Part shown: in pieces, positions 1-7,646 of the stretch
Layout of the letters: every line of letters begins with the position of its first letter
Numbering within the stretch: the stretch's first letter is position 1
NCBI GenBank assembly: GCA_031417395.1
Contig: JANOVM010000030.1
Coordinates: 62,001-126,000 of the forward strand
Source: JADKIH01 sp031417395
GTDB lineage: Bacteria > Bacteroidota > Bacteroidia > AKYH767-A > 2013-40CM-41-45
Direction of reading: 5' to 3'
Length of the DNA stretch: 64,000 bases
The notes under the pieces: model-generated
What the model saw: only the letters and a program-made list of their open reading frames with translations
Databases searched by the model: none
What the model was told of the DNA's origin: nothing
Program-made: the position numbers and the translations under genes

Positions 1-417
1 TTGATCGATGGCCGCTATCCGAATTACGAAGCCGTAATACCGGTTGACAATCCCAACAAACTTACCATTTCCCGTTCTGCTCTTCTTAATTCAGTACGGC
101 GGGTATCCATTTTTTCAAATAAAACCACGCATCAGGTTCGCTTAAAAATTACAGGCAGCGAATTACAAATAAGTGCAGAAGATGTAGATTTTGCCAATGA
201 AGCAAATGAGCGACTAAGTTGTCAGTTCGACGGTGAAGACATGGAAATAGGTTTCAATGCAAGATTTCTTAGTGAAATGTTAAGCAACCTCGACAGTGAA
301 AATGTATCCGTTGAAATGTCTGCTCCCAATCGTGCAGGAATCTTAGTCCCTTCTGAAAACGGTAAAGGAAAAGAAGACATATTGATGTTGGTAATGCCTG
401 TGATGTTAAATAACTAA
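1..417 (+). CDS. dnaN: DNA polymerase III subunit beta (sliding clamp), 3' part only
   Basis: This is the C-terminal third (about 138 codons) of the beta sliding clamp, the ring that tethers the replicative polymerase to DNA. The window cuts off the 5' end, so the TTG at base 1 is an internal leucine codon rather than a start. Seen in the sequence: the family's IDGRYPNYEAVIP motif at the left edge, GFNARFLSEML in the last domain, and a C-terminus ending in LVMPVMLNN, where the clamp normally carries its M-P-x-R/V tail. The stop codon overlaps the stop of the convergent mpl gene by 4 bp. Unlike in many bacteria, recF is not next to it; it lies about 60 kb away in this window. Confidence 0.95.
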   Translation: MIDGRYPNYEAVIPVDNPNKLTISRSALLNSVRRVSIFSNKTTHQVRLKITGSELQISAEDVDFANEANERLSCQFDGEDMEIGFNARFLSEMLSNLDSENVSVEMSAPNRAGILVPSENGKGKEDILMLVMPVMLNN

Positions 418-1799
418 ATTGATTTCAAAACTGATTTGCTGCCGGATAATTTTTCTGCCAGTTCTGAAAGATTAATATTGTTGAAGGTTCCGGAGCTCAT
501 CAACAGGAAAATTGATTTGGAAGCGTTCATCGATAATAAATAACTCTCCAATTGTATTGAATCAGTATAAACCCTGATACGAGAATTTTTAAATGCTTCA
601 CAAACTTTTTCCTCCGACAAGGGTTCAAGTTTTTTATGTTCGAGGGTATGGGGATTAAAAAATACTATTGGAACATCAGCTTCATCCATAGTACCTGCGT
701 ATTGATTTAAAAAATCCTTATTCAAACTGCTGAAAGTGTGCAATTCCATACAAGCAATTAGTTGATGCAATGGATACTGCTTCCGTACTGCCTGAACGGT
801 AGCTTTTAATTTTGAAGGAGAATGAGCAAAGTCCCTGTAGACAGCTGTTGAATTATTTTTAGCAAGCAATTCTAATCTACGTGATGCACCGCGGAAGCTG
901 CCGATTTCTCTATAAAATAATTCTTTCTTTACCCCTATTCGTTCACAAACTAAGCGTGCACCTTCCAGATTCATAAGGTTATGATTTCCAAAAACAGAGA
1001 CAGGAATTTCACCCTGATCAGTTAAAAGTATCGTTTCGCCGTTTTCAATTCTGTGAGGAATAATATTGTAAGGGATTTTTAAACCCTTTGTACCTGAATC
1101 CAAAGCCAAAGAGTTTAGCTCAGGATCATCGGAACAATAAATAAGCGTTCCATTCTCAGGTATACCATCGGCAAAAATTCTAAACTGTTCCTTATAAATA
1201 TCAAAAGTTGGGAAAACATTTATATGATCCCAGGCAATACCACTGATTAATCCAATATCGGCATGATACAGATGGAATTTAGGACGTCTATCAATCGGTG
1301 ATGAAAGATATTCATCGCCTTCCAGAATTATTAATGGAGCATTGCTCAGTCGAACCATGGTGTCAAATCCATCGAGCTTTGCGCCAACCATATAATCAAA
1401 ATCATATTTTAATTTTTGAAGCACATGAAGAATCATAGCTGTAATAGTTGTTTTACCATGACTCCCACCTATAACTACACGCAATTTATTTTTTGAATGT
1501 TCGTAAAGAAATTCAGGAAAAGAAAAAATAGGAATGCCAAGTTCTTTTGCATGTAAAAGTTCAGGATTATCAATGCGTGCATGCATTCCTAAAACGATAC
1601 CATCAAGGCTTTTTACAATTTTATCAGGAAACCATCCTTCCATTTCAGGAAGTAAACCGGCTTGTTTGAGTCTGGTGCGGGATGGCTCCAGTATTTCATC
1701 GTCTGAGCCGGAAATTATATATCCATTTTGGTGAAGTGCCAGGGCAAGGTTATGCATGGCTGCGCCGCCAATAGCAATAAAATGAAGATGTTTCTTCAT
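414..1799 (-). CDS. mpl: Mpl-type UDP-N-acetylmuramate:tripeptide ligase (Mur ligase family)
   Basis: This is a 461-residue Mur ligase. The family joins UDP-MurNAc to recycled L-Ala-D-Glu-meso-DAP in cytoplasmic peptidoglycan recycling. Seen: an N-terminal nucleotide-binding fold (HFIAIGGAAMHNLA), the ATP P-loop GGSHGKTT at residues 111-118, a central domain with EGDEY and HINVFP, and a C-terminal domain with RDFAHSP and a late SSGTF. MurC proper has a GTHGKT loop, and the GGSHGKT and EGDEY patterns fit the Mpl subfamily better. The gene is convergent with dnaN (4-bp overlap) and divergent from the MBL hydrolase gene. The subfamily call is from motif memory; the Mur ligase assignment is firm. 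Confidence 0.88.
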   Translation of the reverse strand: MKKHLHFIAIGGAAMHNLALALHQNGYIISGSDDEILEPSRTRLKQAGLLPEMEGWFPDKIVKSLDGIVLGMHARIDNPELLHAKELGIPIFSFPEFLYEHSKNKLRVVIGGSHGKTTITAMILHVLQKLKYDFDYMVGAKLDGFDTMVRLSNAPLIILEGDEYLSSPIDRRPKFHLYHADIGLISGIAWDHINVFPTFDIYKEQFRIFADGIPENGTLIYCSDDPELNSLALDSGTKGLKIPYNIIPHRIENGETILLTDQGEIPVSVFGNHNLMNLEGARLVCERIGVKKELFYREIGSFRGASRRLELLAKNNSTAVYRDFAHSPSKLKATVQAVRKQYPLHQLIACMELHTFSSLNKDFLNQYAGTMDEADVPIVFFNPHTLEHKKLEPLSEEKVCEAFKNSRIRVYTDSIQLESYLLSMNASKSIFLLMSSGTFNNINLSELAEKLSGSKSVLKSI

Positions 1800-1922
1800 A
1801 TTGGTCGAATTGATTGAACCGAAGATAAATAATCAAATTATAATGCCTGCTAAACATTTCTTGTTTTTTCACATCATTACTAACATACAATTTGCTTATT
1901 TTGCAACACATTTCCACTGATT

Positions 1923-2762
1923 ATGAAACTATACACAATTGAAACAGGTTTTTTCAAACTGGACGGAGGCGCAATGTTTGGAGTTGTGCCTAAATCCATT
2001 TGGAATAAACTAAATCCGGCCGATGAAAATAATATGTGCAATTGGGCCATGCGCTGTCTGCTTGTGCAGGAAGGTAACCGACTTATTTTAATTGATAATG
2101 GACTTGGCGATAAACAAGATGAAAAATTTTTCTCTTATTATTATCTGAATGGGCCTGATTCACTATCATCTTCCTTACGAAAACATGGCTTTACGGAAGA
2201 TGATATTACTGATGTTTTTTTAACACACCTTCATTTCGATCATTGTGGGGGAAGTGTGAAATGGAATTCCAAAAAAGATGGCTATGAAATAGCCTTTAAA
2301 AATGCAACATACTGGAGTACAGAAAAGCACTGGGCTGCAGCAACTAAGCCAAATGCCCGAGAAAAAGCTAGTTTTTTAAAAGAGAACATTTTACCTATTC
2401 AGGAAAGTGGTCATTTAAAATTTATCAAAGAGGGAGAAAAGCTAATGAATGGCTTCGATGTAAAATTTGTTTACGGGCATACTGAAGCGATGATGCTTCC
2501 TGTTTTAAACTACAACGATCAAGAGATAATATATTGTGCTGATCTTATACCATCCTCAGCGCATGTTCCGGTAGCTTATGTTATGGCATACGACATGCAG
2601 CCATTTATTACTTTGGGTGAAAAAACTACCCTTCTCAAAGAAGCAATTTCTAAAAAATCAATTCTCTTTTTTGAACACGATCCTGTTACTGAATGCTGTT
2701 CGCTTGAAGAGACAGAAAGAGGGATACGCGTAAAAGAAAAATTTCCACTTTCTTCATTGTAA
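1923..2762 (+). CDS. MBL-fold metallo-hydrolase
   Basis: This is a 279-residue metallo-beta-lactamase-fold hydrolase. The metal-binding motif HLHFDHCGG (HxHxDH) lies near residues 101-109, with further ligands likely in YGHTEAM and CADLIP, in the usual order. No signal peptide is visible, so it should be cytoplasmic. The overall form (a long N-terminal part with LIDNGLGDK before the motif) resembles the broad group that includes lactonase-like hydrolases. The substrate cannot be inferred. The 3' end overlaps the convergent comEC gene by 9 bp. It is divergent from mpl, with about 120 bp of AT-rich sequence between them. Confidence 0.85.
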   Translation: MKLYTIETGFFKLDGGAMFGVVPKSIWNKLNPADENNMCNWAMRCLLVQEGNRLILIDNGLGDKQDEKFFSYYYLNGPDSLSSSLRKHGFTEDDITDVFLTHLHFDHCGGSVKWNSKKDGYEIAFKNATYWSTEKHWAAATKPNAREKASFLKENILPIQESGHLKFIKEGEKLMNGFDVKFVYGHTEAMMLPVLNYNDQEIIYCADLIPSSAHVPVAYVMAYDMQPFITLGEKTTLLKEAISKKSILFFEHDPVTECCSLEETERGIRVKEKFPLSSL

Positions 2763-4835
2763 ATCGATCCATTTTGCACCTTGAAAAAGGTTGTATGTGT
2801 TTCCCCCCCTGAAAGAATTAAAAGGATCAGAATTTTTTCTGCTATCGGTAAAAATAATTCTCGGGGCAATTATTTTTTTTGTCCATGATTTACCTGATAA
2901 AGCTTTGCATATGTAAAGCATATCTGATTTTAAAGTATCGTTTTTATTTATTTCTTTATCAGAATCTGAAAGAATGTGAATTACATAGTTTCCAAGAACT
3001 AACCGGTTCCCAATCATTCCAATTTTTCCATCGTTATAGGTTTTTATGGAATCATTTAAAATTACAAGCCTTCTTTGGTTTATAGGAATCCCATTTGAAT
3101 TGCAATAATTGTCAGAATAATTAATTGCTTTAGCAGAATCGTTAGGAGTAAATATCAACCATGAATCAAAACCATTTATACGTTGACCGCAAAAGCCGGA
3201 CGTGCCTGAAAAAAGAATTAATCCATTTCTTTGAATCCGGGAATAATTACTTAATATAGAGGATAACACAATTATATTTAGTAAAGCCAATCCTACATAA
3301 AATAATAGTACTGATTTATTTTCAATCCAAAGAACTATTACAATCAAAAATAAGTACAGCATAAATAAATCAAAAAAAGAAATTGAAATGCCATTCCAGA
3401 CAGCGTAAGGCAATTGTTCAATAAATAAAGCAGATTCATTTAACCAATGAATAAGCATTTGAATAATCTTTCCCGCAAATATGGAAATATTGTAAAATGG
3501 ATCAAGAAATAATAGGGCAATGCCGGCAAAAATGCAAATAGTGGAAATGGGAATTATAATAAGGTTTGCTAAAATAAAATAATTTGGAAACTGATGGAAA
3601 TAATAAATACTTATTGCAAAGGTCGCAGCCTGGGCAGCAATTGAAACGGCAATAAGGCTCCAGATTTTATCAGCAAGCCAGTTTTCAAAGATGAATGTTT
3701 TATAAATGCCATTGTAAAGAAATGCTATACCCCATACTGCCGTAAAGGACAGCTGAAGTCCGGTATTAAAAAGCAAAAGCGGATCGAATAAAATGAATAT
3801 ACTGAATGCGGATAATGCCAGTGAATTATAGATACTTGACGAACGATTTAAAGATCGTCCAATGAGGATAAATGAAAACATCATTGCCGACCGAATGACA
3901 GATGGAGAGAAACCGGTAAGCAATGCATAAAACCATAGGGATGTGATAAGTATAAATAATCTGAACGATCGCAATGTTCCATTCTTTTCCATAAAAAAAA
4001 GCAATCCGGAAAGTGCAGAAAATATTATTCCCACATGCATACCGGAAACCGATAAGACATGCAATGTTCCCGTTGCAGAAAAAGCATGAACTGTTTTCTG
4101 ATCGATTTCATCATCGTACCCTAAAACAAGAGCCGACAAAACAGCGTACTCCTGTCCGCTAAGACCTGCTCTTTGATAAATTCGTAAAAAACGATTTCTT
4201 ATATTCTCTGCAATTTGTTTAATGGAAAAACTTTCTTCATTTGACAACGCTTTCCAATCCGAGGCTTGAACAAAAAACTGAATGTAGATTCGTTGGATAG
4301 AAGCATATCGTTTAAAATCGAATTGGCCGGGATTTAATGGCTTTGAAATTGAATCCGGTATTCCGGAGAAAATTATTTCATCAGCGGTGTGCAAACTCAG
4401 TGCTGCTGAATCGGCAGGCAGGTAAATATAACTTTCACCCGTTGTTGCTTTCCAAATAGTACCGGAGTAAATAGCAACAATTTCAGATAAAATTCTGCAT
4501 TTATTATTCTTTATGGTTGTAACATTCTTTACGGCAGCCTTATAAAGAACCGGTGAATTGGAATTCATAAAGTAATCTTCAGAGACTCTCCTATCCTTAA
4601 CTGCCGTTAAAGTAAATCCAAGTGAGAAAAAAACAATATTTATAATAAATCCCCGAAAAAACCGAAGCTTATAAAGCATGCTTCTAAGAAAAGGTAAAAA
4701 GAATAGAACCAAAAATCCTATAGGAAGGAAAGCCGGAATAATGAATGAAGACGATCCCATGAAAAAGGCATAAATAATTCCGAAGCAAAAGGCAGGAAGT
4801 ATGCGCAGAAAAGGCATACCATTAAAAACATTCAT
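2754..4835 (-). CDS. comEC: ComEC/Rec2-family DNA uptake channel protein
   Basis: This is a 693-residue polytopic inner-membrane protein of the ComEC/Rec2 family, which moves single-stranded DNA into the cytoplasm during natural transformation. Seen: two or three N-terminal membrane segments, a soluble OB-like (DUF4131) region around residues 60-200, and a competence core with the hallmark VLSALVLGYDDEID and HVLSVSGMHVGI stretches followed by many hydrophobic helices to about residue 530. The C-terminal 150 residues occupy the place of the MBL domain of longer ComEC proteins, but no HxHxDH motif is present. Bacteroidota versions are often short in this way. Other competence genes are not in the window. 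Confidence 0.9.
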   Translation of the reverse strand: MNVFNGMPFLRILPAFCFGIIYAFFMGSSSFIIPAFLPIGFLVLFFLPFLRSMLYKLRFFRGFIINIVFFSLGFTLTAVKDRRVSEDYFMNSNSPVLYKAAVKNVTTIKNNKCRILSEIVAIYSGTIWKATTGESYIYLPADSAALSLHTADEIIFSGIPDSISKPLNPGQFDFKRYASIQRIYIQFFVQASDWKALSNEESFSIKQIAENIRNRFLRIYQRAGLSGQEYAVLSALVLGYDDEIDQKTVHAFSATGTLHVLSVSGMHVGIIFSALSGLLFFMEKNGTLRSFRLFILITSLWFYALLTGFSPSVIRSAMMFSFILIGRSLNRSSSIYNSLALSAFSIFILFDPLLLFNTGLQLSFTAVWGIAFLYNGIYKTFIFENWLADKIWSLIAVSIAAQAATFAISIYYFHQFPNYFILANLIIIPISTICIFAGIALLFLDPFYNISIFAGKIIQMLIHWLNESALFIEQLPYAVWNGISISFFDLFMLYLFLIVIVLWIENKSVLLFYVGLALLNIIVLSSILSNYSRIQRNGLILFSGTSGFCGQRINGFDSWLIFTPNDSAKAINYSDNYCNSNGIPINQRRLVILNDSIKTYNDGKIGMIGNRLVLGNYVIHILSDSDKEINKNDTLKSDMLYICKALSGKSWTKKIIAPRIIFTDSRKNSDPFNSFRGGNTYNLFQGAKWIDLQ

Positions 4836-4944
4836 TGCGTAAAATTAAACGCTTATGAAAAAGAATAATGTCAGGAGTTCACTTTCCTTAAAAGAGTATC
4901 CATCATAAAATAAAAAAAATGGAAAAATGCTTAAAAAAATTATT

Positions 4945-6069
4945 TTAACTCTTTATTTTAAGGTCGTCAATAATTAATCCTGCTGTTCTGGCGGCTGCTC
5001 CACCAATGCTTAACTTTTCCCTGAGTTCTGCATAATCGCTAAGCATACGTTTTCTGGCATCTCCAGTTAGAATTCTCTTTAATTCAAGCTCCAGATGATT
5101 AGCAGTCAGATTATCTTGAATTAACTCTTTAACAACCTCACGGTTTAAAATTAGGTTAACAAGGGAAATGAATTTAATTTTTACCAATGATCTCGCTATA
5201 TAATAACTAATACGGCCGCCTTTATAACAAACGACTTCAGGAATATTCAACAGTGCGGTTTCAAGAGTTGCTGTACCGGATGTAACCAGAGCAACATGCG
5301 AATGGTGCAACAATTCATGTGTAACACCGGTAAGTAATTTAATATTTTTATCCTTGATGAAATTATTGTAAAGTGAATCATCTTGAGAAGGAGCTCCTGC
5401 AATAACAAACCTGTAATCCGGAAACTTATTTACTATGGCCAGCATTAAAGGAAGCATTGTTTTTATTTCCTGCTTTCTACTTCCCGGAAGCAGAGATATA
5501 ATGGGAAAGTCAGACAGAGAATTCTTCTTAAGAAATAAATTACGATCAGAAAACGTTTCACTTTTTCTGCGTATTACATCGGTTAATGGGTGGCCGACAT
5601 ATTCAACATCATAATCGTATTTTTTATAAAATTCCTTTTCAAAAGGAAGAATCACAAAAAGTTTTTTTACACTCTCTCTGATTTTTTTAACACGCGATGA
5701 TTTCCATGCCCAAACCTGTGGGGAAATATAATAATAGACAGGGAAACCATGCTTCTTGGCGAATTCAGCAATCCTTAAATTAAAACCCGGGTAATCAACA
5801 AGAATAATTGCATCGGGCTTATACTCTAAGATGTCCTTTTTACAAAAATCTATGTTTCTTAAAATTGTCCGGAGGTTTAACAATACCTCCGTAAAACCCA
5901 TAAATGCTAAATCCTTGTAATGTTTTACGATAGCGGCCCCTTCTGCTTTTAACAAATCACCTCCCCAGGCCCTTGCTTGAATAGCAGGATGTTTACGTTT
6001 TAATTCTCTTAAAAGGTCGGCGGCATGCAAATCTCCGGAAGCTTCGCCGGCAATAATATATAGCTTCAT
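4945..6069 (-). CDS. lpxB: Lipid-A-disaccharide synthase
   Basis: This family-19 glycosyltransferase condenses UDP-diacylglucosamine with lipid X to form lipid A disaccharide at the inner face of the membrane. Seen: the N-terminal IIAGEASGDLHAADLL, then SPQVWAWKSSRVKKI, the donor-binding LPGSRKQEI and a late TSGTATLE motif, all in family order. The length, about 374 residues, is normal. I chose the ATG at 6069 over the TTG one codon upstream because it gives the usual MKLYIIAGE start and overlaps the preceding stop as TGATG. It is the last gene of a tightly coupled unit with surE and two small membrane-protein genes. Confidence 0.96.
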   Translation of the reverse strand: MKLYIIAGEASGDLHAADLLRELKRKHPAIQARAWGGDLLKAEGAAIVKHYKDLAFMGFTEVLLNLRTILRNIDFCKKDILEYKPDAIILVDYPGFNLRIAEFAKKHGFPVYYYISPQVWAWKSSRVKKIRESVKKLFVILPFEKEFYKKYDYDVEYVGHPLTDVIRRKSETFSDRNLFLKKNSLSDFPIISLLPGSRKQEIKTMLPLMLAIVNKFPDYRFVIAGAPSQDDSLYNNFIKDKNIKLLTGVTHELLHHSHVALVTSGTATLETALLNIPEVVCYKGGRISYYIARSLVKIKFISLVNLILNREVVKELIQDNLTANHLELELKRILTGDARKRMLSDYAELREKLSIGGAAARTAGLIIDDLKIKS

Positions 6070-6362
6070 CAATTGAGTTTTAGAATTAAAATTAAAAATG
6101 CAAAAAGAAATGTCGCTCCAATAACACCGCGGGCAGAATGATCTTTGTTTTTGCCGAGAAAAATAAAAAATATTGGAAGGTTTATTATAACTGAAAGACT
6201 GATGACATGGGTAAGAACATTTCGTCTTGAATAACTCATAAATATTTCTATCAAACTATCATCCGGGAAACTAAGCAAACAAAAAATAATGAATGCAGCC
6301 GGTGGAGCCAAACATCCAACAATAAAACCTGTTAAAAGATTATTGGATTTATTATTCATCAT
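6069..6362 (-). CDS. small membrane protein between surE and lpxB (second)
   Basis: This is a 97-residue hydrophobic protein with three predicted membrane segments (about residues 9-30, 48-69 and 77-95) and a short polar N-terminus (MMNNKSNN). I do not recognise a named family. It starts ATGATG on top of the preceding gene's TGA stop and ends on the lpxB start, so translational coupling is very likely. It resembles its upstream neighbour in size and layout (hydrophobic hairpin, basic or polar loop, hydrophobic C-terminus ending in LKLN versus KLSK), so the two may be ancient duplicates. The position next to lpxB hints at an envelope role, but that is inference. Confidence 0.75.
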   Translation of the reverse strand: MMNNKSNNLLTGFIVGCLAPPAAFIIFCLLSFPDDSLIEIFMSYSRRNVLTHVISLSVIINLPIFFIFLGKNKDHSARGVIGATFLFAFLILILKLN

Positions 6363-6658
6363 TTACTAAGTTTGAAAAGAAAATAAAAGTATCCCAGTGA
6401 GTTTAGAACTGTAACAAATAAAAATCCTTTAGCAGTTTTTTCTTTATCCAGATTTATCATGAGGAGCCTGAATAAAATAACGTTAACCGCCATAACTAAA
6501 AGTTGAACCGTTGGAGGCTTAAGCATGTAGGGATTGCCGTAATAATTGATTACAGCAAAACGAATTGCATTCAGTATAAAGTAAAATATAACCAATGATA
6601 CTAATCCGGCAATAATGCCCATTAAAAAAGAATCCTTAATCCATCTTTCCAAATTCAT
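6359..6658 (-). CDS. small membrane protein between surE and lpxB (first)
   Basis: This is a 99-residue protein with an amphipathic N-terminus (MNLERWIKDSF) and about three hydrophobic segments (near residues 13-35, 49-64 and 78-95). The start lies inside the 3' end of surE (23-bp overlap), and the stop overlaps the next start as ATGA. This dense overlap supports a real, co-translated gene despite its small size. No catalytic motif is visible and no family is recognised. It is probably an inner-membrane protein. Confidence 0.75.
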   Translation of the reverse strand: MNLERWIKDSFLMGIIAGLVSLVIFYFILNAIRFAVINYYGNPYMLKPPTVQLLVMAVNVILFRLLMINLDKEKTAKGFLFVTVLNSLGYFYFLFKLSK

Positions 6659-7424
6659 AATTCATTTCGTTGAGGAATGGAATGGCATGATGGGCGGTGA
6701 AATCAAATTGTACAGGTACTAAAGAAACAAATCCATTAGCAAGAGCCCATTCATCGGTATCTTCACCTCTATCGTGGTTAATAAACTTTCCGGTAAGCCA
6801 GTAATATTTTCTTTTATTAGGGTCAAGTCTTTCATCAAATTCTTCCACCCACTTTGCATTTGCCTGACGGCAAACCTTAACACCTTTGAGTGAAGTAAGC
6901 GGAAGATTGGGGATATTTACATTTAGCAATGTACCTGTAGGTAACCCTGCCCGCAATACATTTCCTGCAACAATGGAAGCATAATGTTTTGCTGCAGTAA
7001 AATCAGCATCAAGCGAATAATTAGATAGAGAAAATCCAATGGAAGGAATTCCCTCAATAGCACCTTCCATAGCGGCCGACATGGTTCCGGAATAAATTAC
7101 ATTAATAGATGAATTACTTCCATGATTAATGCCTGAGACACAAAGATCAGGTTTCCTGTGAAGAATTTTATCAATAGCAATCTTAACACAATCAACAGGA
7201 GTTCCGCTGCACTGATACCATTTTTGTTCACCCATTACGTCAATATGGTCCAGACGCAAAGGACTGTTAATTGTTATGGCATGTCCCATACCCGATTGTG
7301 GACTGTCAGGTGCTACAACATAGATTTCACCCAGATGTTTTACAGCTTCAACAAGTGCATGAAGACCGGGAGCCGTTACACCATCGTCGTTTGTAACGAG
7401 AATTATTTTTTTATTTTCAGACAT
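6636..7424 (-). CDS. surE: 5'/3'-nucleotidase SurE
   Basis: SurE is a metal-dependent phosphatase acting on nucleoside monophosphates in the cytoplasm. Seen: the N-terminal metal site ILVTNDDGVTAPGL (Asp13-Asp14), APDSPQSGMGHAIT, then SGINHGSNSSINVIYSGTMSAAMEG, all family hallmarks in order. The length, 262 residues, is normal. A near-consensus minus-strand -7 box (TACCTTCG) lies at 7447-7454, about 22 bp upstream, and would drive surE, the two small membrane genes and lpxB as one operon. Confidence 0.96.
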   Translation of the reverse strand: MSENKKIILVTNDDGVTAPGLHALVEAVKHLGEIYVVAPDSPQSGMGHAITINSPLRLDHIDVMGEQKWYQCSGTPVDCVKIAIDKILHRKPDLCVSGINHGSNSSINVIYSGTMSAAMEGAIEGIPSIGFSLSNYSLDADFTAAKHYASIVAGNVLRAGLPTGTLLNVNIPNLPLTSLKGVKVCRQANAKWVEEFDERLDPNKRKYYWLTGKFINHDRGEDTDEWALANGFVSLVPVQFDFTAHHAIPFLNEMNYEFGKMD

Positions 7425-7446
7425 GAAGAATACCCTTATTTGACCG

Positions 7447-7454
7447 CGAAGGTA
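7447..7454 (-). promoter_or_regulatory. probable -7 promoter box upstream of surE
   Basis: On the minus strand this reads TACCTTCG, matching the Bacteroidota TAnnTTTG box at 7 of 8 bases. It is 22 bp before the surE ATG. No matching -33 TTTG was found at the expected distance. Confidence 0.45.
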
Positions 7455-7529
7455 ATAAAAATAGGTGGTCGAAAAAGGGCTTCACTTCTGCAGAGAAACT
7501 GTTATTCTAAAAGGACTTATCACTATAGC

Positions 7530-7564
7530 AAAAAAATAAACCACTCCATAATTAGAGTGGTTTA
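7530..7564 (-). terminator. intrinsic terminator after the coiled-coil gene
   Basis: A perfect 10-bp inverted repeat (TAAACCACTC at 7537-7546, GAGTGGTTTA at 7555-7564) has an 8-nt loop. Read on the minus strand, the stem is followed by an uninterrupted T run. It lies between the end of the 7647-10004 gene and the surE promoter and insulates the two transcripts. Confidence 0.8.
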
Positions 7565-7646
7565 TTGCAAATATAATCGTACTAAATTTAAGAAACTTCT
7601 ATTTCCATAAAGAAGTGTACTAAAACTCACGTTTTGTATACCGTAC

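Noticed and set aside
7158..7610. 150-codon open frame on the plus strand
   Set aside because: It is antisense to surE and its promoter region; composition unlike a protein here and it spans a minus-strand terminator.
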